The notes under the pieces: model-generated
Database searches by the model: none
The model's input: only the letters and a program-made list of their open reading frames with translations
Told to the model about the DNA's origin: nothing
Shown: piece by piece, positions 46,646 through 55,190 of the stretch
Layout: each line of letters begins with the position of its first letter
Position numbering within the stretch: position 1 is the stretch's first letter
From: Acidiferrum sp963764675
GTDB lineage: Bacteria > Acidobacteriota > Terriglobia > Acidiferrales > UBA7541
Direction of reading: 5' to 3'
DNA length: 64,000 nucleotides
Assembly: GCA_963764675.1 (NCBI GenBank)
Contig: CAVXTQ010000007.1
Coordinates: 186,001-250,000 of the forward strand
Position numbers and translations under genes: made by a program

Positions 46646-47290
46646 ATGCGACAATTGAATGAAAGCTATCATAAGCGGGATTTCTGGATTAAGGAGAACC
46701 TGAACTATGCAAAGCCGCACTTTCGGCTGCAAAAAGCGGCCCGTATCGTAAACGGGATCGCCCGGAGCAGGCGCCTCGACCTCCTGGACGTCGGTTGTGG
46801 GCCCGCGATTCTCAGGAAATTCCTTAGGCCCAACATTCGATATCACGGAATCGACGTGGCCATCCATGAGCGGGCTGCCAACTTTGTCGAAGCGGACTTC
46901 GTGGAGAATCCAATTCAGTTCCATAGCAAGAAGTTTGATATCATTGTGGCGCAGGGTGTTTTTGAATATGTCGGTACGCATCAGGGCGACAAATTCTCGG
47001 AGATCAGGAGCCTGCTGAAAGAAAACGGCATATTCCTCGCGTCCTACGTCAATTTCGACCACCTCAGGAGGAACATCTATCCTCTTTATAACAACGTCCA
47101 GTCTCCCATCGAGTTCCAGCAAAGCCTGATGCGCTTTTTCAGCGTCGACCGGTTCTTCCCAACCTCCCATTATTGGCATCATGAGGAGCCCACGCAACGC
47201 TGGGTGAAGTACCTGCAGATGAACATAAGTCTGAACGTCCCCGTTATCAGCACGCTGTTTGCCATCGAGTATTTCTTCGTCTGCTCGTGA
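46646..47290 (+). CDS. Class I SAM-dependent methyltransferase
   Basis: 214 residues. SAM motif I is LLDVGCGPAILRKFL; motif II-like region is FDIIVAQGVFEYV and the later EIRSLLKENGIFLASYVNF is post-motif. It is likely a sugar O-methyltransferase, but substrate class is open. It stands between the flippase and a pyruvyltransferase, both polysaccharide genes. Start ATG 46646. Confidence 0.83.
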   Translation: MRQLNESYHKRDFWIKENLNYAKPHFRLQKAARIVNGIARSRRLDLLDVGCGPAILRKFLRPNIRYHGIDVAIHERAANFVEADFVENPIQFHSKKFDIIVAQGVFEYVGTHQGDKFSEIRSLLKENGIFLASYVNFDHLRRNIYPLYNNVQSPIEFQQSLMRFFSVDRFFPTSHYWHHEEPTQRWVKYLQMNISLNVPVISTLFAIEYFFVCS

Positions 47291-47323
47291 CAGTCCACGA
47301 ACTCGATCACATGGCATATCAAA

Positions 47324-48625
47324 ATGGCACCCGACAACGCGCGACCTAAGATAGCCCTGTTCGGTGTTTTCGGTGCGGGCAATTTGGGCAACGAATGCAC
47401 ACTTCAAGCGTTGTTACATAACCTGCGCAGGTACGCCCCGAAGGCCGAAGTCCACTGTATATGTACAGGACCGGAAGAGACTTTGCGGAACAATGACGTC
47501 GCCGCCGCCTCTCGAATCAGAGAGATGTCTTTGCCACCTATGAAGAACAGAATGCTGAGGCTCTTCAGGCGGATTGTGGTTGGAATTCCACTCGAGATCT
47601 ACCGAGGGTTCAAGGCAATACACAGGCTGAAAGATGCGAAAATGCTCGTAATGACGGGGACTGGAATGTTGGGTGATTTCGGCATCCATCCCCTCGACTT
47701 GCACTACGACATCTTGAAGTGGTCGGTTGTCGCCAAACTCTGCCGCTGCAAACTCCTTTTTCTAAGCGTCGGAGTCGGGCCGATACATCACCCCCTAAGT
47801 CGGTGTTTTGTCAAAGCTGCGTTGTCATTGGCTGACTATCGCTCTTACCGTGATGATTTCTCGAAGCAATACTTGGAGAGCATACATTTCGATACCAAGT
47901 GCGACACCGTGCGTCCGGACCTGGCGTTCAGTTTTCCACGGGTCAGAATTCCCGCAAACCATGATCGTGATGGCCGCAAGCCCGTAGTCGGCGTCGGCTT
48001 GATGACCTATCTCGGTAAGCGTGGCACGTCCGAGAATGGCAAAGCCGTCTACCATAACTATATAGCGAACCTCGGTTCCTTCGTGATCTGGCTCCTCGGG
48101 CGTAACTACGATGTGCGATTGCTGATCGGTGACACCGTATTCGACTCCCGCGCACTGCAGGATCTGAGAGCATTGCTCCAGAGGCGCGGAATCCATCTCA
48201 CAGACAACCGCATCACCGACGAGCCGGCCGACTCTGTTGACCAGGTCCTTTCTCAGTTGGCGGCAACGGATCTTGTAGTCGCAAGCCGGCTTCACAACAT
48301 CGTGCTCGCACTAGTACTGAACAAGCCGGTCGTCGCCATTTCCTACCATGAGAAAATCCACGCCTTGATGACTGACGTAGGACTCTCGTCATTTTGTCAG
48401 AGCATCGAACAGATTGAGGTCGACGCGCTGACCGTTCAGTTCCGCAACCTCGAAAAGGGCGTCGAGAACATCAGACACCAGCTGGCGCGCCGCGCGGAAG
48501 CCTATCGCACGTCCCTCGACGCGCAGTACGATCTTATTTTCAGAGCGCTCAGAGGTTCTATAACGACCGAAGAGACCAAACGTTTGCCAAACCCTCCGGA
48601 CAAGTTCGCCTTGCCAGCGTCATAG
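47324..48625 (+). CDS. Polysaccharide pyruvyltransferase family protein
   Basis: 433 residues. N-terminal FGVFGAGNLGNECTLQALLHNLR and the mid-sequence LFLSVGVGPIHHPLSR, then VVASRLHNIVLALVLNKPVVAISYHEKIHAL, are the WcaK/CsaB-type signatures with the key Arg-His pair (SRLHN). It would attach a pyruvate ketal from phosphoenolpyruvate to a sugar, giving the polymer negative charge. It is the last gene of the locus. Start ATG 47324. Confidence 0.87.
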   Translation: MAPDNARPKIALFGVFGAGNLGNECTLQALLHNLRRYAPKAEVHCICTGPEETLRNNDVAAASRIREMSLPPMKNRMLRLFRRIVVGIPLEIYRGFKAIHRLKDAKMLVMTGTGMLGDFGIHPLDLHYDILKWSVVAKLCRCKLLFLSVGVGPIHHPLSRCFVKAALSLADYRSYRDDFSKQYLESIHFDTKCDTVRPDLAFSFPRVRIPANHDRDGRKPVVGVGLMTYLGKRGTSENGKAVYHNYIANLGSFVIWLLGRNYDVRLLIGDTVFDSRALQDLRALLQRRGIHLTDNRITDEPADSVDQVLSQLAATDLVVASRLHNIVLALVLNKPVVAISYHEKIHALMTDVGLSSFCQSIEQIEVDALTVQFRNLEKGVENIRHQLARRAEAYRTSLDAQYDLIFRALRGSITTEETKRLPNPPDKFALPAS

Positions 48626-49365
48626 TTCTTCGCCAGACGTTTTGCACAGCAGACACGCCCAGCCCGATTGCCACAACTCCGTTTATCGACGGGCAATGCA
48701 TACTCGGACTTACCTCACTCGAAATCTGTACGACCGCGATGCAATCGCCCTAACTCAGGACTATCCGGTAGCAAGGGAATTTCATTCGGCGTGTAGCAGG
48801 TCACCATGACGCGTCACTCTGGAGTAGGAGAAAAAAATGCGCCCATCCCGCGATCAGATAGGGGGCTGAGCCGCCGCCGGTTGAGATCTTGCGACTTGCC
48901 TCCGGTCTTGAGAAAGGCCGCACATACACCTCGTAGTTCCGCGGCTTATTCGAGTCACACGCAAGCCAATGGCCATCTACCACCCCGCTCATATTTTGGG
49001 CCCGCCGCAGCGAAAAGTGAGCGCAAAACTCAAGTCATAACTTGTTCGTGAGGGAAACCCTGAAATTGGCATCTCGAAGGATAGCGCTTTTCGTTACGTT
49101 GACTTGGACTACCTTCCATATCCTTTGTATTCGTCCTGCTGGGGACACTTGCGACTAACTGTGAAGTCCAATTTCTGCCTTCAATCTTCGATTTCGCAGG
49201 AATGTTGCGGAATCCCGCCTCAGATGCCCGGCCCTGATGACAACTTCTTGATATGGCTGGAGGAAGGTGTCGTAGTCGGACCAAGAGTCCTTAGAAATTA
49301 ACTGAACACATGAGAAGCAAAGGTTTCCGAAGGCAAACTATCCCCCGACTATAGTTGAGTGTATT
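48626..49365. other. Decayed intergenic stretch after the polysaccharide locus
   Basis: 740 bases with no intact gene. It contains the propeller-protein remnant noted at 48801-48992 on the minus strand. No clear terminator with a T-run follows the pyruvyltransferase. The rest shows only short random frames. Confidence 0.4.
48801..48992 (-). pseudogene. Remnant of a TolB/WD40-type propeller protein (as in propeller-tailed Ser/Thr kinases)
   Basis: The minus strand encodes WLACDSNKPRNYEVYVRPFS, then ISTGGGSAP. This matches the repeated blade motif WLAYxSNESGRxEVYVRPFPGPGGxWQISTGGGxxPxW of acidobacterial propeller proteins, often fused to protein kinases. The blade has lost its usual WSPDG end and no upstream or downstream partner exists. 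It is a fragment, not a functional gene. Confidence 0.55.
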
Positions 49366-50055
49366 GTGGCTAAAGCCCAATCAACGATCGGGGTTCTAAT
49401 CGCAGATGACCACGTAATTTTTCGCGATGGACTCCGCAAACTTTTGGACTCGGACGCCGAAATTGTCGTTGTCGGCGAAGCCCGGAACGGCATTGAGTGT
49501 ATCGAGATGCTTGGCAAGCTCAAACCAGATATTCTGCTGCTCGATCTTCGCATGCCCGATAAGACCGGCTTGACCGTTCTTGAGGAAACAAATTTCGACA
49601 CTTCTTCCACGCGCGTGATTGTTCTCACGGCTGCTGACGATGACCGCGATGTTGTCCGCGCGATGCGTCTCGGTGCCCGTGGCGTAGTGCTCAAGCAGTC
49701 CGCTACGGGCATGCTACTGAAAAGCATACACCGCGTTCACGCAGGCGAAATTTGGCTCGATAACCGAATGACCACCGAGGTGATAGAGGCTTTCTCGACA
49801 TCGCAGGCCGTTACAGATCGCGGAAAGCCGCTCCTCAGTGCTCGCGAGAGAGAAATCGTGCAACTCGTCGTTGAGGGCTTTCGCAACAAGGAAATCGGTA
49901 AAAGACTCTCTATCAGCCAGCAGACCGTAAAGAATCACCTGCACAATATCTTCGACAAGCTCGGTGTCTCCGACCGCCTTGAATTGACACTTTATGCGAT
50001 TCATCACAAGCTCGTCGACAATCCACAGAATCATGGTGTTGCTCACCGTCGGTAG
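49366..50055 (+). CDS. NarL/FixJ-family response regulator
   Basis: 229 residues. The receiver domain has the acidic pair (VLIADDHVIFRDGL), the phospho-acceptor Asp in DILLLDLRMPDKTG and the conserved Lys (GVVLKQSA). The C-terminal LuxR-type HTH is LSAREREIVQLVVEGFRNKEIGKRL, SISQQTVKNHLHNIFDKLG. It is a DNA-binding output protein of a two-component system, and no sensor kinase is adjacent. Start GTG 49366. It lies alone between two antisense remnants, so its target may be the polysaccharide locus or elsewhere. Confidence 0.9.
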   Translation: MAKAQSTIGVLIADDHVIFRDGLRKLLDSDAEIVVVGEARNGIECIEMLGKLKPDILLLDLRMPDKTGLTVLEETNFDTSSTRVIVLTAADDDRDVVRAMRLGARGVVLKQSATGMLLKSIHRVHAGEIWLDNRMTTEVIEAFSTSQAVTDRGKPLLSAREREIVQLVVEGFRNKEIGKRLSISQQTVKNHLHNIFDKLGVSDRLELTLYAIHHKLVDNPQNHGVAHRR

Positions 50056-50058
50056 AGT

Positions 50059-50340
50059 GCACAGGCGTGCTACCCGTAAAAGCAATCGAGCCGTCCTTGT
50101 CTACGGCCGCGTCCACCCAGAAAAATCAGAAAGGATTGGCGTCGCCGAGGTCGATCTTTCTCGCGGAGCTGTCGAGCGACTGGATCCAGATGGCGATCCG
50201 TGCGCCGTCGTGGCCGCTGAGGAAAAGCGACTTGCCGTTAGGCATCCAGATTGCTCGTACGACATTGCGATTGATCGCGCCAGTGACCTCAGTTCCTTCG
50301 CTGCCAGCGGAGGAGGTGATTTTAATATCTTTTCCCGATT
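50059..50340 (-). pseudogene. Remnant of an S9 peptidase/TolB propeller gene
   Basis: On the minus strand WMPNGKSLFLSGHDGARIAIW and KIDLGDANPF are followed in the same frame by a TGA stop (50126-50128). Beyond the stop FFWVDAAVDKDGSIAFTGSTPVH continues. That combination matches the propeller of S9-family (acylaminoacyl-type) peptidases (IAFTGSTPxHPxELYY). The peptidase domain is missing and the frame decays after STPVH. It is a broken fragment of a host gene directly to the left of the element boundary. Confidence 0.55.
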
Positions 50341-50452
50341 CGCATTCTTGCGTCTGAACGCACCTGGGTGCAAAGTCTGAACGTTGAATAGCACCACAGT
50401 AGCTTGGAAAGGCGCTCATCGGGCTACGAGCTTTATGTTTTTTCCAAAACAT

Positions 50453-50485
50453 AGGTCGTGGTTTCGATCCCCACCGCCCCTACCA
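50453..50485 (+). repeat. Left boundary repeat (att-like), on a decayed tRNA-Lys
   Basis: It spans the end of the variable loop through CCA of tRNA-Lys and differs from the right copy by one base (T at 50462, G at 63541). Upstream, from about 50408, a tRNA-like arrangement is still discernible: AAAGGCG where the intact gene has AGGGGCG, and a D-stem GCTC (50414-50417) with GAGC (50428-50431). The acceptor pairing is poor and the anticodon arm cannot be drawn well. I read it as a decayed full-length tRNA-Lys copy. Confidence 0.6.
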
Positions 50486-50598
50486 AAACCATTTATTTGC
50501 AACGCCTTATTGAAGTGTTTGACACCAATTGAAATAAATCACTGCGGTTCGTTCGTCTTCGGATTCCACAACTCCGCCAAATCAGGAATTCTGGGGAT

Positions 50599-50778
50599 GT
50601 GGTCAAATTGACCAGACAGGTTTTTCAGCTTGCTGTAGCCTCCGGGCTCCCCGCCAGACAGGCCCACATGGAAACCCTATCCAGTTACAGTTGGTGCGAG
50701 TCAACGGTCAGGATCCACCTGAAACGGGCGGAAGCTGTGTTGATTCGCTTGCGGCACACGGACAACGAGGCGCTGTAA
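50599..50778 (+). CDS. Small unrecognised ORF next to the left boundary
   Basis: A 59-codon frame from GTG 50599 reads VVKLTRQVFQLAVAS and ends LIRLRHTDNEAL. I do not recognise it. The end is helix-like and basic, and could be the tail of a DNA-binding protein. No ribosome site is clear, so it may be chance or a remnant. Confidence 0.22.
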   Translation: MVKLTRQVFQLAVASGLPARQAHMETLSSYSWCESTVRIHLKRAEAVLIRLRHTDNEAL

Positions 50779-50885
50779 GGCGTTTCTTTGTCGAACTACC
50801 GTACTGAACCTACCAAGCCTTGGGTACGGTCCTTAGTGGGTCGGATGGGTGATTGATGCTGCCACCGCCAACCCGCAACCTAGGG

Positions 50886-50947
50886 CGGGTTGGGGGCCGC
50901 GCGGGGACAGCGGCTCCGCAAGGAGTCGTGTGCGACTATCCCAACCC
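50886..50947 (+). repeat. Left arm of a 60-bp inverted repeat
   Basis: This stretch matches the reverse complement of 54091-54151 almost throughout; the longest exact part includes GGGGGCCGCGCGGGGACAG. Its ends (GGGTTGGG, CCCAACCC) are themselves complementary, so each unit can fold. It brackets the intron and IS110 debris 3.2 kb apart. The remaining region 50948-51184 holds nothing recognisable. Confidence 0.75.
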
Positions 50948-51184
50948 ACTGCGTACTCCTTTTACGAGCGTGAAGCACGATAGCCAGCCTACTGACGCAC
51001 TCAAGCGTTTAATGCAACGCCATCTAATCAGTTAATCCTACAATACTTCCCCCTAGAGAACCGATCTGTCCGACTGTACTCAATCAGACCTCGCCAGGGT
51101 GTTCCGTTTGAATTAACCCTCGCCAACGACTTTTAGCCGTTGACCTCCCTGCATATGGGTTCGAGCTAATGTTGCGTCAACCCA

Positions 51185-51360
51185 TTGAGACCGCCGTGGT
51201 TACGGGACATCTCTAACAGCGTCGGCCCTGTCAAACTTTTTTCGACGACACTTCGCCGTTCACTCCTCGGAGCGGTCTTGTTCTCTTCGCTGAGCTCTGC
51301 ATTGACGACCACGGCTCATCCGCAATCTAGCGGTCGGCTTCAGTCCGACCCAAACATCTC
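51185..51360 (+). pseudogene. 5' exon of a small secreted-protein frame cut by the intron
   Basis: From ATG 51185 the frame runs RDISNSVGPVKLFSTTLRRS then LLGAVLFSSLSSALTTTAHPQ, a plausible Sec signal sequence, and then LQSDPNIS at the intron boundary. The 3' exon cannot be identified because the intron end is followed by IS110 sequence. Function is unknown; the frame could also be fortuitous. Confidence 0.3.
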
Positions 51361-51978
51361 GTGTGCTGAGCAGCGCGTTGTTCGGGAGGGTTGAAGTCCC
51401 TCTGGTGCTCGAATGAGGAGCGCCATATCCAAGAAAGCGGGGGTAATTCCTCGCTGGCCGGAGAAAGTGGAAGGTATGGAGACGTCTAAACGGGCACAAA
51501 GGCGAAAGCTGGATACAGCCAAGACGGACCTGAAGCCACCGCTTGCCGTACTCCGGAGGGCAGGGTGTCCATCAAGTGATCATCACAAGATGGAATCTGA
51601 AGGGCCTGCGGAGAAGTACCGGGCCGCAATCAATGGGGAGACCCAATGATGAACCGGTCGGCCAAAGGTGGGGCAAGGTCGAGTCTGCGAGATGATGACG
51701 AAGGCGTTCTCATTCACCCACCGCACCAAGGTGATTGCGGGTGGCACGGTACGGAAGAACAGCACGTGACCTCAGGAGGTGCTGGCAGAGTCTCCGGGTG
51801 GCACCGGAGTAAGCAAACCTATAAGCGGAAGCGAAGTGGCGAGCAAAGCTCTGTCAGTATACGGACGGCTGAATAGTACCTGAAGCGCGGCGAAAGCCGC
51901 GTGACCGGGCAACCGGCGACGGAAGTGGGTCGGGGAAGGCCAGCCGGCGAAGACGGTCGGGAAGAGAGAGGAAGCCAG

Positions 51979-53307
51979 ATGAGTAAAGATGAGGGAGGTC
52001 GGAACAGTTCCTTAAGCGAAAAACCCGTACGCTCTCGTCTGAGGAGACTGGTGGACTGGATCAACCTGACGGGTGTGAAGAAGGTCCATTCATTAATCGA
52101 CAAGGTGTACAAGCGGAAGAACCTGGAGATGGCCTGGGAAAAGGTGAAGGCGAACCGGGGAAGTGGAGGGGTAGATGGGCAGAATCTGGAGGCCTTCGAA
52201 GCGCAGTTGAACCAGCAGTTGGATCGGCTGCAGCGGGAGCTGAAAGAGGACACCTATCAACCTCAACCGGTACGGCAACACCCCATCCCGAAGAGGGATA
52301 AACCAGGAGAGTATCGTTTGCTCGGCATACCCACGATTTACGACCGGGTGTGCCAGCAAGCACTGCTCAATCGGTTAGAGCCCATCTTCGAGCCGGTATT
52401 CGATGACGCCAGCTTCGGATATCGGCGAGGACGATCGACGAAGGATGCCCTACGCAAAATCTGGAAAGAGATACAAGGCGGGTCGGAGTGGATAGTGGAC
52501 GCAGATCTCCGAGATTTCTTCGGGTCTGTGGACCACGAGAAACTTCTCACGCTAGTAGCCCAACGAGTAGCGGATGGCCGAGTACTTCGCCTCATCAAGG
52601 CGATGCTCAAGGCAGGAAGTTACGGAAAGGGGCAGCTCTTTCCATCCGAGCGCGGGACTCCTCAGGGTGGGGTAGTTTCGCCCACGCTCAGTAACATACT
52701 TCTGACGCCGTTCGATCGGGAGATGCGGCTGAGGGGGTATCAGCTCACGAGGTATGCCGACGATTGGGTGATTACCTGTAAATCGGCAGCGGAGGCACGT
52801 GCCGCAGTGGAGGCTGCCGGCCGAATCCTGAAACAATTGGGCGTGGAGTTGCATCCGCAGAAGACGCGGATCGTTCATGCTCAGGATGGCTTCGAGTTCC
52901 TTGGCTACAAAATCAAACGCGGGAAGAAGAAGCTCTATCTACCCGAGAGTAAGATTCGTAGTCAGGCCCGACAGGGTGCGCTCTATGCGTACCCCAAGGA
53001 GAAGTCGATCCGTCGTTTCATGGACCACGTACGGCAGCGCACCAAGCGGAAGGTGCCCTTGCCAACCGCGGAGCTGATCGAAGAGCTAAACCCGCTCTTG
53101 CGAGGATGGGGCGAGTATTACAAACGAGCCCATGTCCGATTGCTCTTCAACCGACTCGATCGCTGGATAGTGCATCGTATCTGGTCGCACCGCTTCAAGC
53201 ATTGGCGCAATGCCGGCTGGAAATGGCTGCCCCAGACGACGCTCTACCGCGAGTTCGGGCTTGTCAACCTAGTTGGATTAATTCCTTCTATCGCAACTCG
53301 GAAGTAG
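51979..53307 (+). CDS. Group II intron reverse transcriptase/maturase (LtrA family)
   Basis: 442 residues from ATG 51979 (GAGGAA 4-5 bases upstream); an in-frame GTG at 51901 is a less likely start. RT domain: VDGQNLEAFE, RLLGIPTIYDRVCQQALL, SFGYRRGRSTKDA, the catalytic YADDWVIT (about residue 259) and GTPQGGVVSPTLSNILL. Maturase (domain X): ELNPLLRGWGEYYKRAHV. No HNH endonuclease domain is seen. The protein copies the intron into new sites through reverse splicing and aids folding. Confidence 0.93.
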   Translation: MSKDEGGRNSSLSEKPVRSRLRRLVDWINLTGVKKVHSLIDKVYKRKNLEMAWEKVKANRGSGGVDGQNLEAFEAQLNQQLDRLQRELKEDTYQPQPVRQHPIPKRDKPGEYRLLGIPTIYDRVCQQALLNRLEPIFEPVFDDASFGYRRGRSTKDALRKIWKEIQGGSEWIVDADLRDFFGSVDHEKLLTLVAQRVADGRVLRLIKAMLKAGSYGKGQLFPSERGTPQGGVVSPTLSNILLTPFDREMRLRGYQLTRYADDWVITCKSAAEARAAVEAAGRILKQLGVELHPQKTRIVHAQDGFEFLGYKIKRGKKKLYLPESKIRSQARQGALYAYPKEKSIRRFMDHVRQRTKRKVPLPTAELIEELNPLLRGWGEYYKRAHVRLLFNRLDRWIVHRIWSHRFKHWRNAGWKWLPQTTLYREFGLVNLVGLIPSIATRK

Positions 53308-53320
53308 TGAGTCTTCGTGA

Positions 53321-53353
53321 AAGCTGCATACGGGAAAACCGTCCGTGCAGTTT
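53321..53353 (+). ncRNA. Group II intron domain V
   Basis: The hairpin pairs AAGCUGCA with UGCAGUUU, with an inner ACGG/CCGU stem around a GAAAA loop. The AGC triad at the base is the catalytic centre of group II introns. It stands 14 bases after the RT stop, the normal place. Confidence 0.7.
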
Positions 53354-53473
53354 GAGCGGCGGACGGAGGCCAGCGCGCAAGCGCGCCTCCTCCGACCCGA
53401 CTTCGATCCCTACCTCGACCATGATTACCTGTGCGAGCTCCCTTTACAGGGAGCGGGATGCCCAACCAAGTGG

Positions 53474-53993
53474 ACGGTGTTCTAGTTCACACCATGTCCG
53501 GTACCGAGCTGTCCCGCGCACGAACGGATCATGAATCAGCTGCAGGCGTTGGCGCTGAACGAAGGCGAGCGCTGGAAGACGAAACTATGGAGCGAACAGG
53601 GGCGAGGTCAGTTGGAGAAACTTGCGTTGGCTCCCTGGGCCAGCCGACGACGGAGAGAGCTGTTAGAGCTGCTGGACCGAATGATTCCGAGTGAGGACTC
53701 CAGTGCCGACCAGCAACGGCTGGGGCACACCAGCAAACAACGTAATTCCTTGTTGCGCTTCTTGCTGGTGGAGGCAGCTCAGGCGGCGGCACGCACCAAC
53801 CAGGACTGGCGAAGTCGCTATATACGCCTGGCGATGTGTCGGCACAAAAGCATTGCCAAAGTAGCGATGGGGCACCGTCTGGGCTTCGCCTGTACTGGAT
53901 ATGGCGGTACAGCAGTGAGCATTCGCCGTCGTTGCAGTTCGGTTCATACGCGGGACAGCCGGGTATCGGACATGGTCTGAACTAGAACACCGT
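53474..53993 (+). mobile_element. Scrambled IS110-family remnants (two inverted copies)
   Basis: The + frame from 53531 encodes an IS110 transposase middle and end (NQLQALALNEGERWK, ALAPWASRRRRELLELLDR, then MIPSEDSSADQQRLGH, EAAQAAARTNQDWRSRYI). The stretch between LLDR and MIPSEDS that intact relatives have is missing, an in-frame deletion. Near 53895 the frame shifts; another frame then gives RLYWIWRYSSEHS and ends with AGQPGIGHGLN. The left edge (53474-53525) carries the same C-terminal tail in inverted orientation (RSCAGQLGTGHGVN and stop on the minus strand), so the arms 53474-53525 and 53941-53993 are an imperfect inverted repeat. Confidence 0.7.
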
Positions 53994-54090
53994 ACACTTG
54001 GCAGCATACATGTGGAAAAGCGTATGAAAACACTGGTACACCTCAATTGTTCGTCTCCGTTTTAAGAGAGTTCGCTTATGATGTTAGGGC

Positions 54091-54151
54091 GGGCTGGGAA
54101 GCTCGCACACGACCCCTCCGGAGCCGCTGTCCCCGCGCGGCCCCCAACCCG
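54091..54151 (-). repeat. Right arm of the 60-bp inverted repeat
   Basis: It is the reverse complement of 50886-50947 with a handful of mismatches and one single-base gap. It includes the same GC-rich core. It lies 100 bases after the IS110 debris. Nothing else is recognised between 53994 and 54090. Confidence 0.75.
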
Positions 54152-54525
54152 TTCGTATAGGAGACGCACCAGCCTCCCCTTTGATCAAAGGGCCGTAGAG
54201 TACTCTCAGTACGGGATGCCGAAGTGGGTTTTCGCTGTCGATTCCAGCCACCTGGACGGTCCAAAACGCCATTAAACGAGAAAGACGCGCCGAAGCAGAA
54301 GAATAGGAATAGGCGCGGCAGTCCATACCGTGATTACAGAAAAAACTCCGGCCAAAGCGGCGCGCAATAGGCGCTGGCTCGCGCGCTTCGTGCAGCGTGG
54401 CCGCGGTGCGTCGTGAAGCCCTCGCATACGAGGCTCTAGATGGTGTGGCGATTCTGATACATCAATTTCAGCCACCGGGATAGTCGAGTACACGAGGCAT
54501 TGCTCGAATCGGAGACGATAGCGCG
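54152..54525. other. Unassigned stretch, no gene recognised
   Basis: 374 bases. The minus strand has a 60-codon stretch (WTVQVAGIDSENPLRHPVLRV) that looks like debris of a repeated mobile sequence but cannot be named. No start, ribosome site or terminator is convincing. Confidence 0.3.
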
Positions 54526-54866
54526 ATGAAACACTTAATCGTAGCAGCGCTTCTTTTCGTATGCGCTTTTGCGGCACAGGCGCAGCACAACGCTGCCGAT
54601 GTGCGTAACAGCAGCGACTTGCGGCAAATGTGTGCTCGGCCAGCAAGCGGGGGACTTAGTGAGCCGAATTTATTCTGCTCGGGATACATTCGCGGATCGC
54701 GGATGTCGCTCAAGACGAGGGCTTCATCGACATCGGCACGGCCACGAACGGCAAGTTGATGGATGTCGTCCGAAAATATCTCGCGGATCACCCGGAAGAT
54801 CTGAAAAGATCAGCGTCGAAGATAGTAGTTATAGTAATAATGGATGTTTTTGTCGGAAAGAAGTAA
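54526..54866 (+). pseudogene. Rap1a/Tai-like immunity protein, broken by one frameshift
   Basis: Signal sequence MKHLIVAALLFVCAFAAQA, then LRQMC...LFCSGYIRG in one frame. After one missing base near 54695 the sequence continues in another frame as IADVAQDEGF, TNGKLMDVVRKYLADHPED and KIVVIVIMDVF. The pattern CxGYIxGVADA, GQLxDVVxKYLxxHPExR is that of the Rap1a immunity family, periplasmic proteins that neutralise type VI secretion effectors. About 113 codons when repaired. The tail lacks the usual FPC ending. No toxin gene is adjacent. Confidence 0.7.
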
Positions 54867-55190
54867 TCGGGCCCGCGTCCAAAACGCGATCGGCCGGGGT
54901 TGACCGTAATTAGCACCGTCAGCCTGCCATTGTCAGTCTCCCGGCAAGTGCTCGTCTCGTTCAGCATCCAATCTTCGTAAGAGTCCAGGCAAGAATTCCC
55001 TAGGCGTTGTTCTTCTCTCGAAGGTTCGAGTAATAACTCTCCACGCTGCAGACTTTCTTCGCTCCCGACGAATCTAATCTTCAGCTCAGGTAAGGGCTCA
55101 GTGATTGGTCCAAGCAATGCTCACCAGCTCCCGCCAAGATTCAACGGTGGGAAAAGTGAGTTGATCTCTGGTGACGGACCAGGCCAAGGT
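54867..55190. other. Unassigned stretch between the Rap1a-like gene and the pilin gene
   Basis: 324 bases. Frames present on both strands are of random character. I see no RNA gene or clear repeat. Confidence 0.3.

Larger units (their letters stand above)
51361..53405 (+). mobile_element. Group II intron with its reverse transcriptase
   Basis: The 5' boundary is GTGTG at 51361, the usual intron start, followed by the typical domain I text (GGGAGGGTTGAAGTCCCTCT). Further features: a maturase/RT gene, a domain V hairpin 14 bases after that gene, and after it a GC hairpin with a GCAA loop (about 53374-53399) that would be domain VI. The exact 3' splice site is not certain and lies near 53395-53415. 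The RT is intact and the catalytic triad of domain V is present, so it might still splice. Confidence 0.85.

Noticed and set aside
46637..47407. A 256-codon minus-strand frame opposite the methyltransferase
   Set aside because: It mirrors the methyltransferase codons and has no recognisable motif; the + strand gene carries the SAM-binding motif.
1..48625. Search for an exosortase or PEP-CTERM gene, since the first two genes resemble EpsF and its kinase partner
   Set aside because: No eight-helix exosortase-like frame and no PEP-CTERM tails were seen, so the locus is treated as Wzx/Wzy-type.
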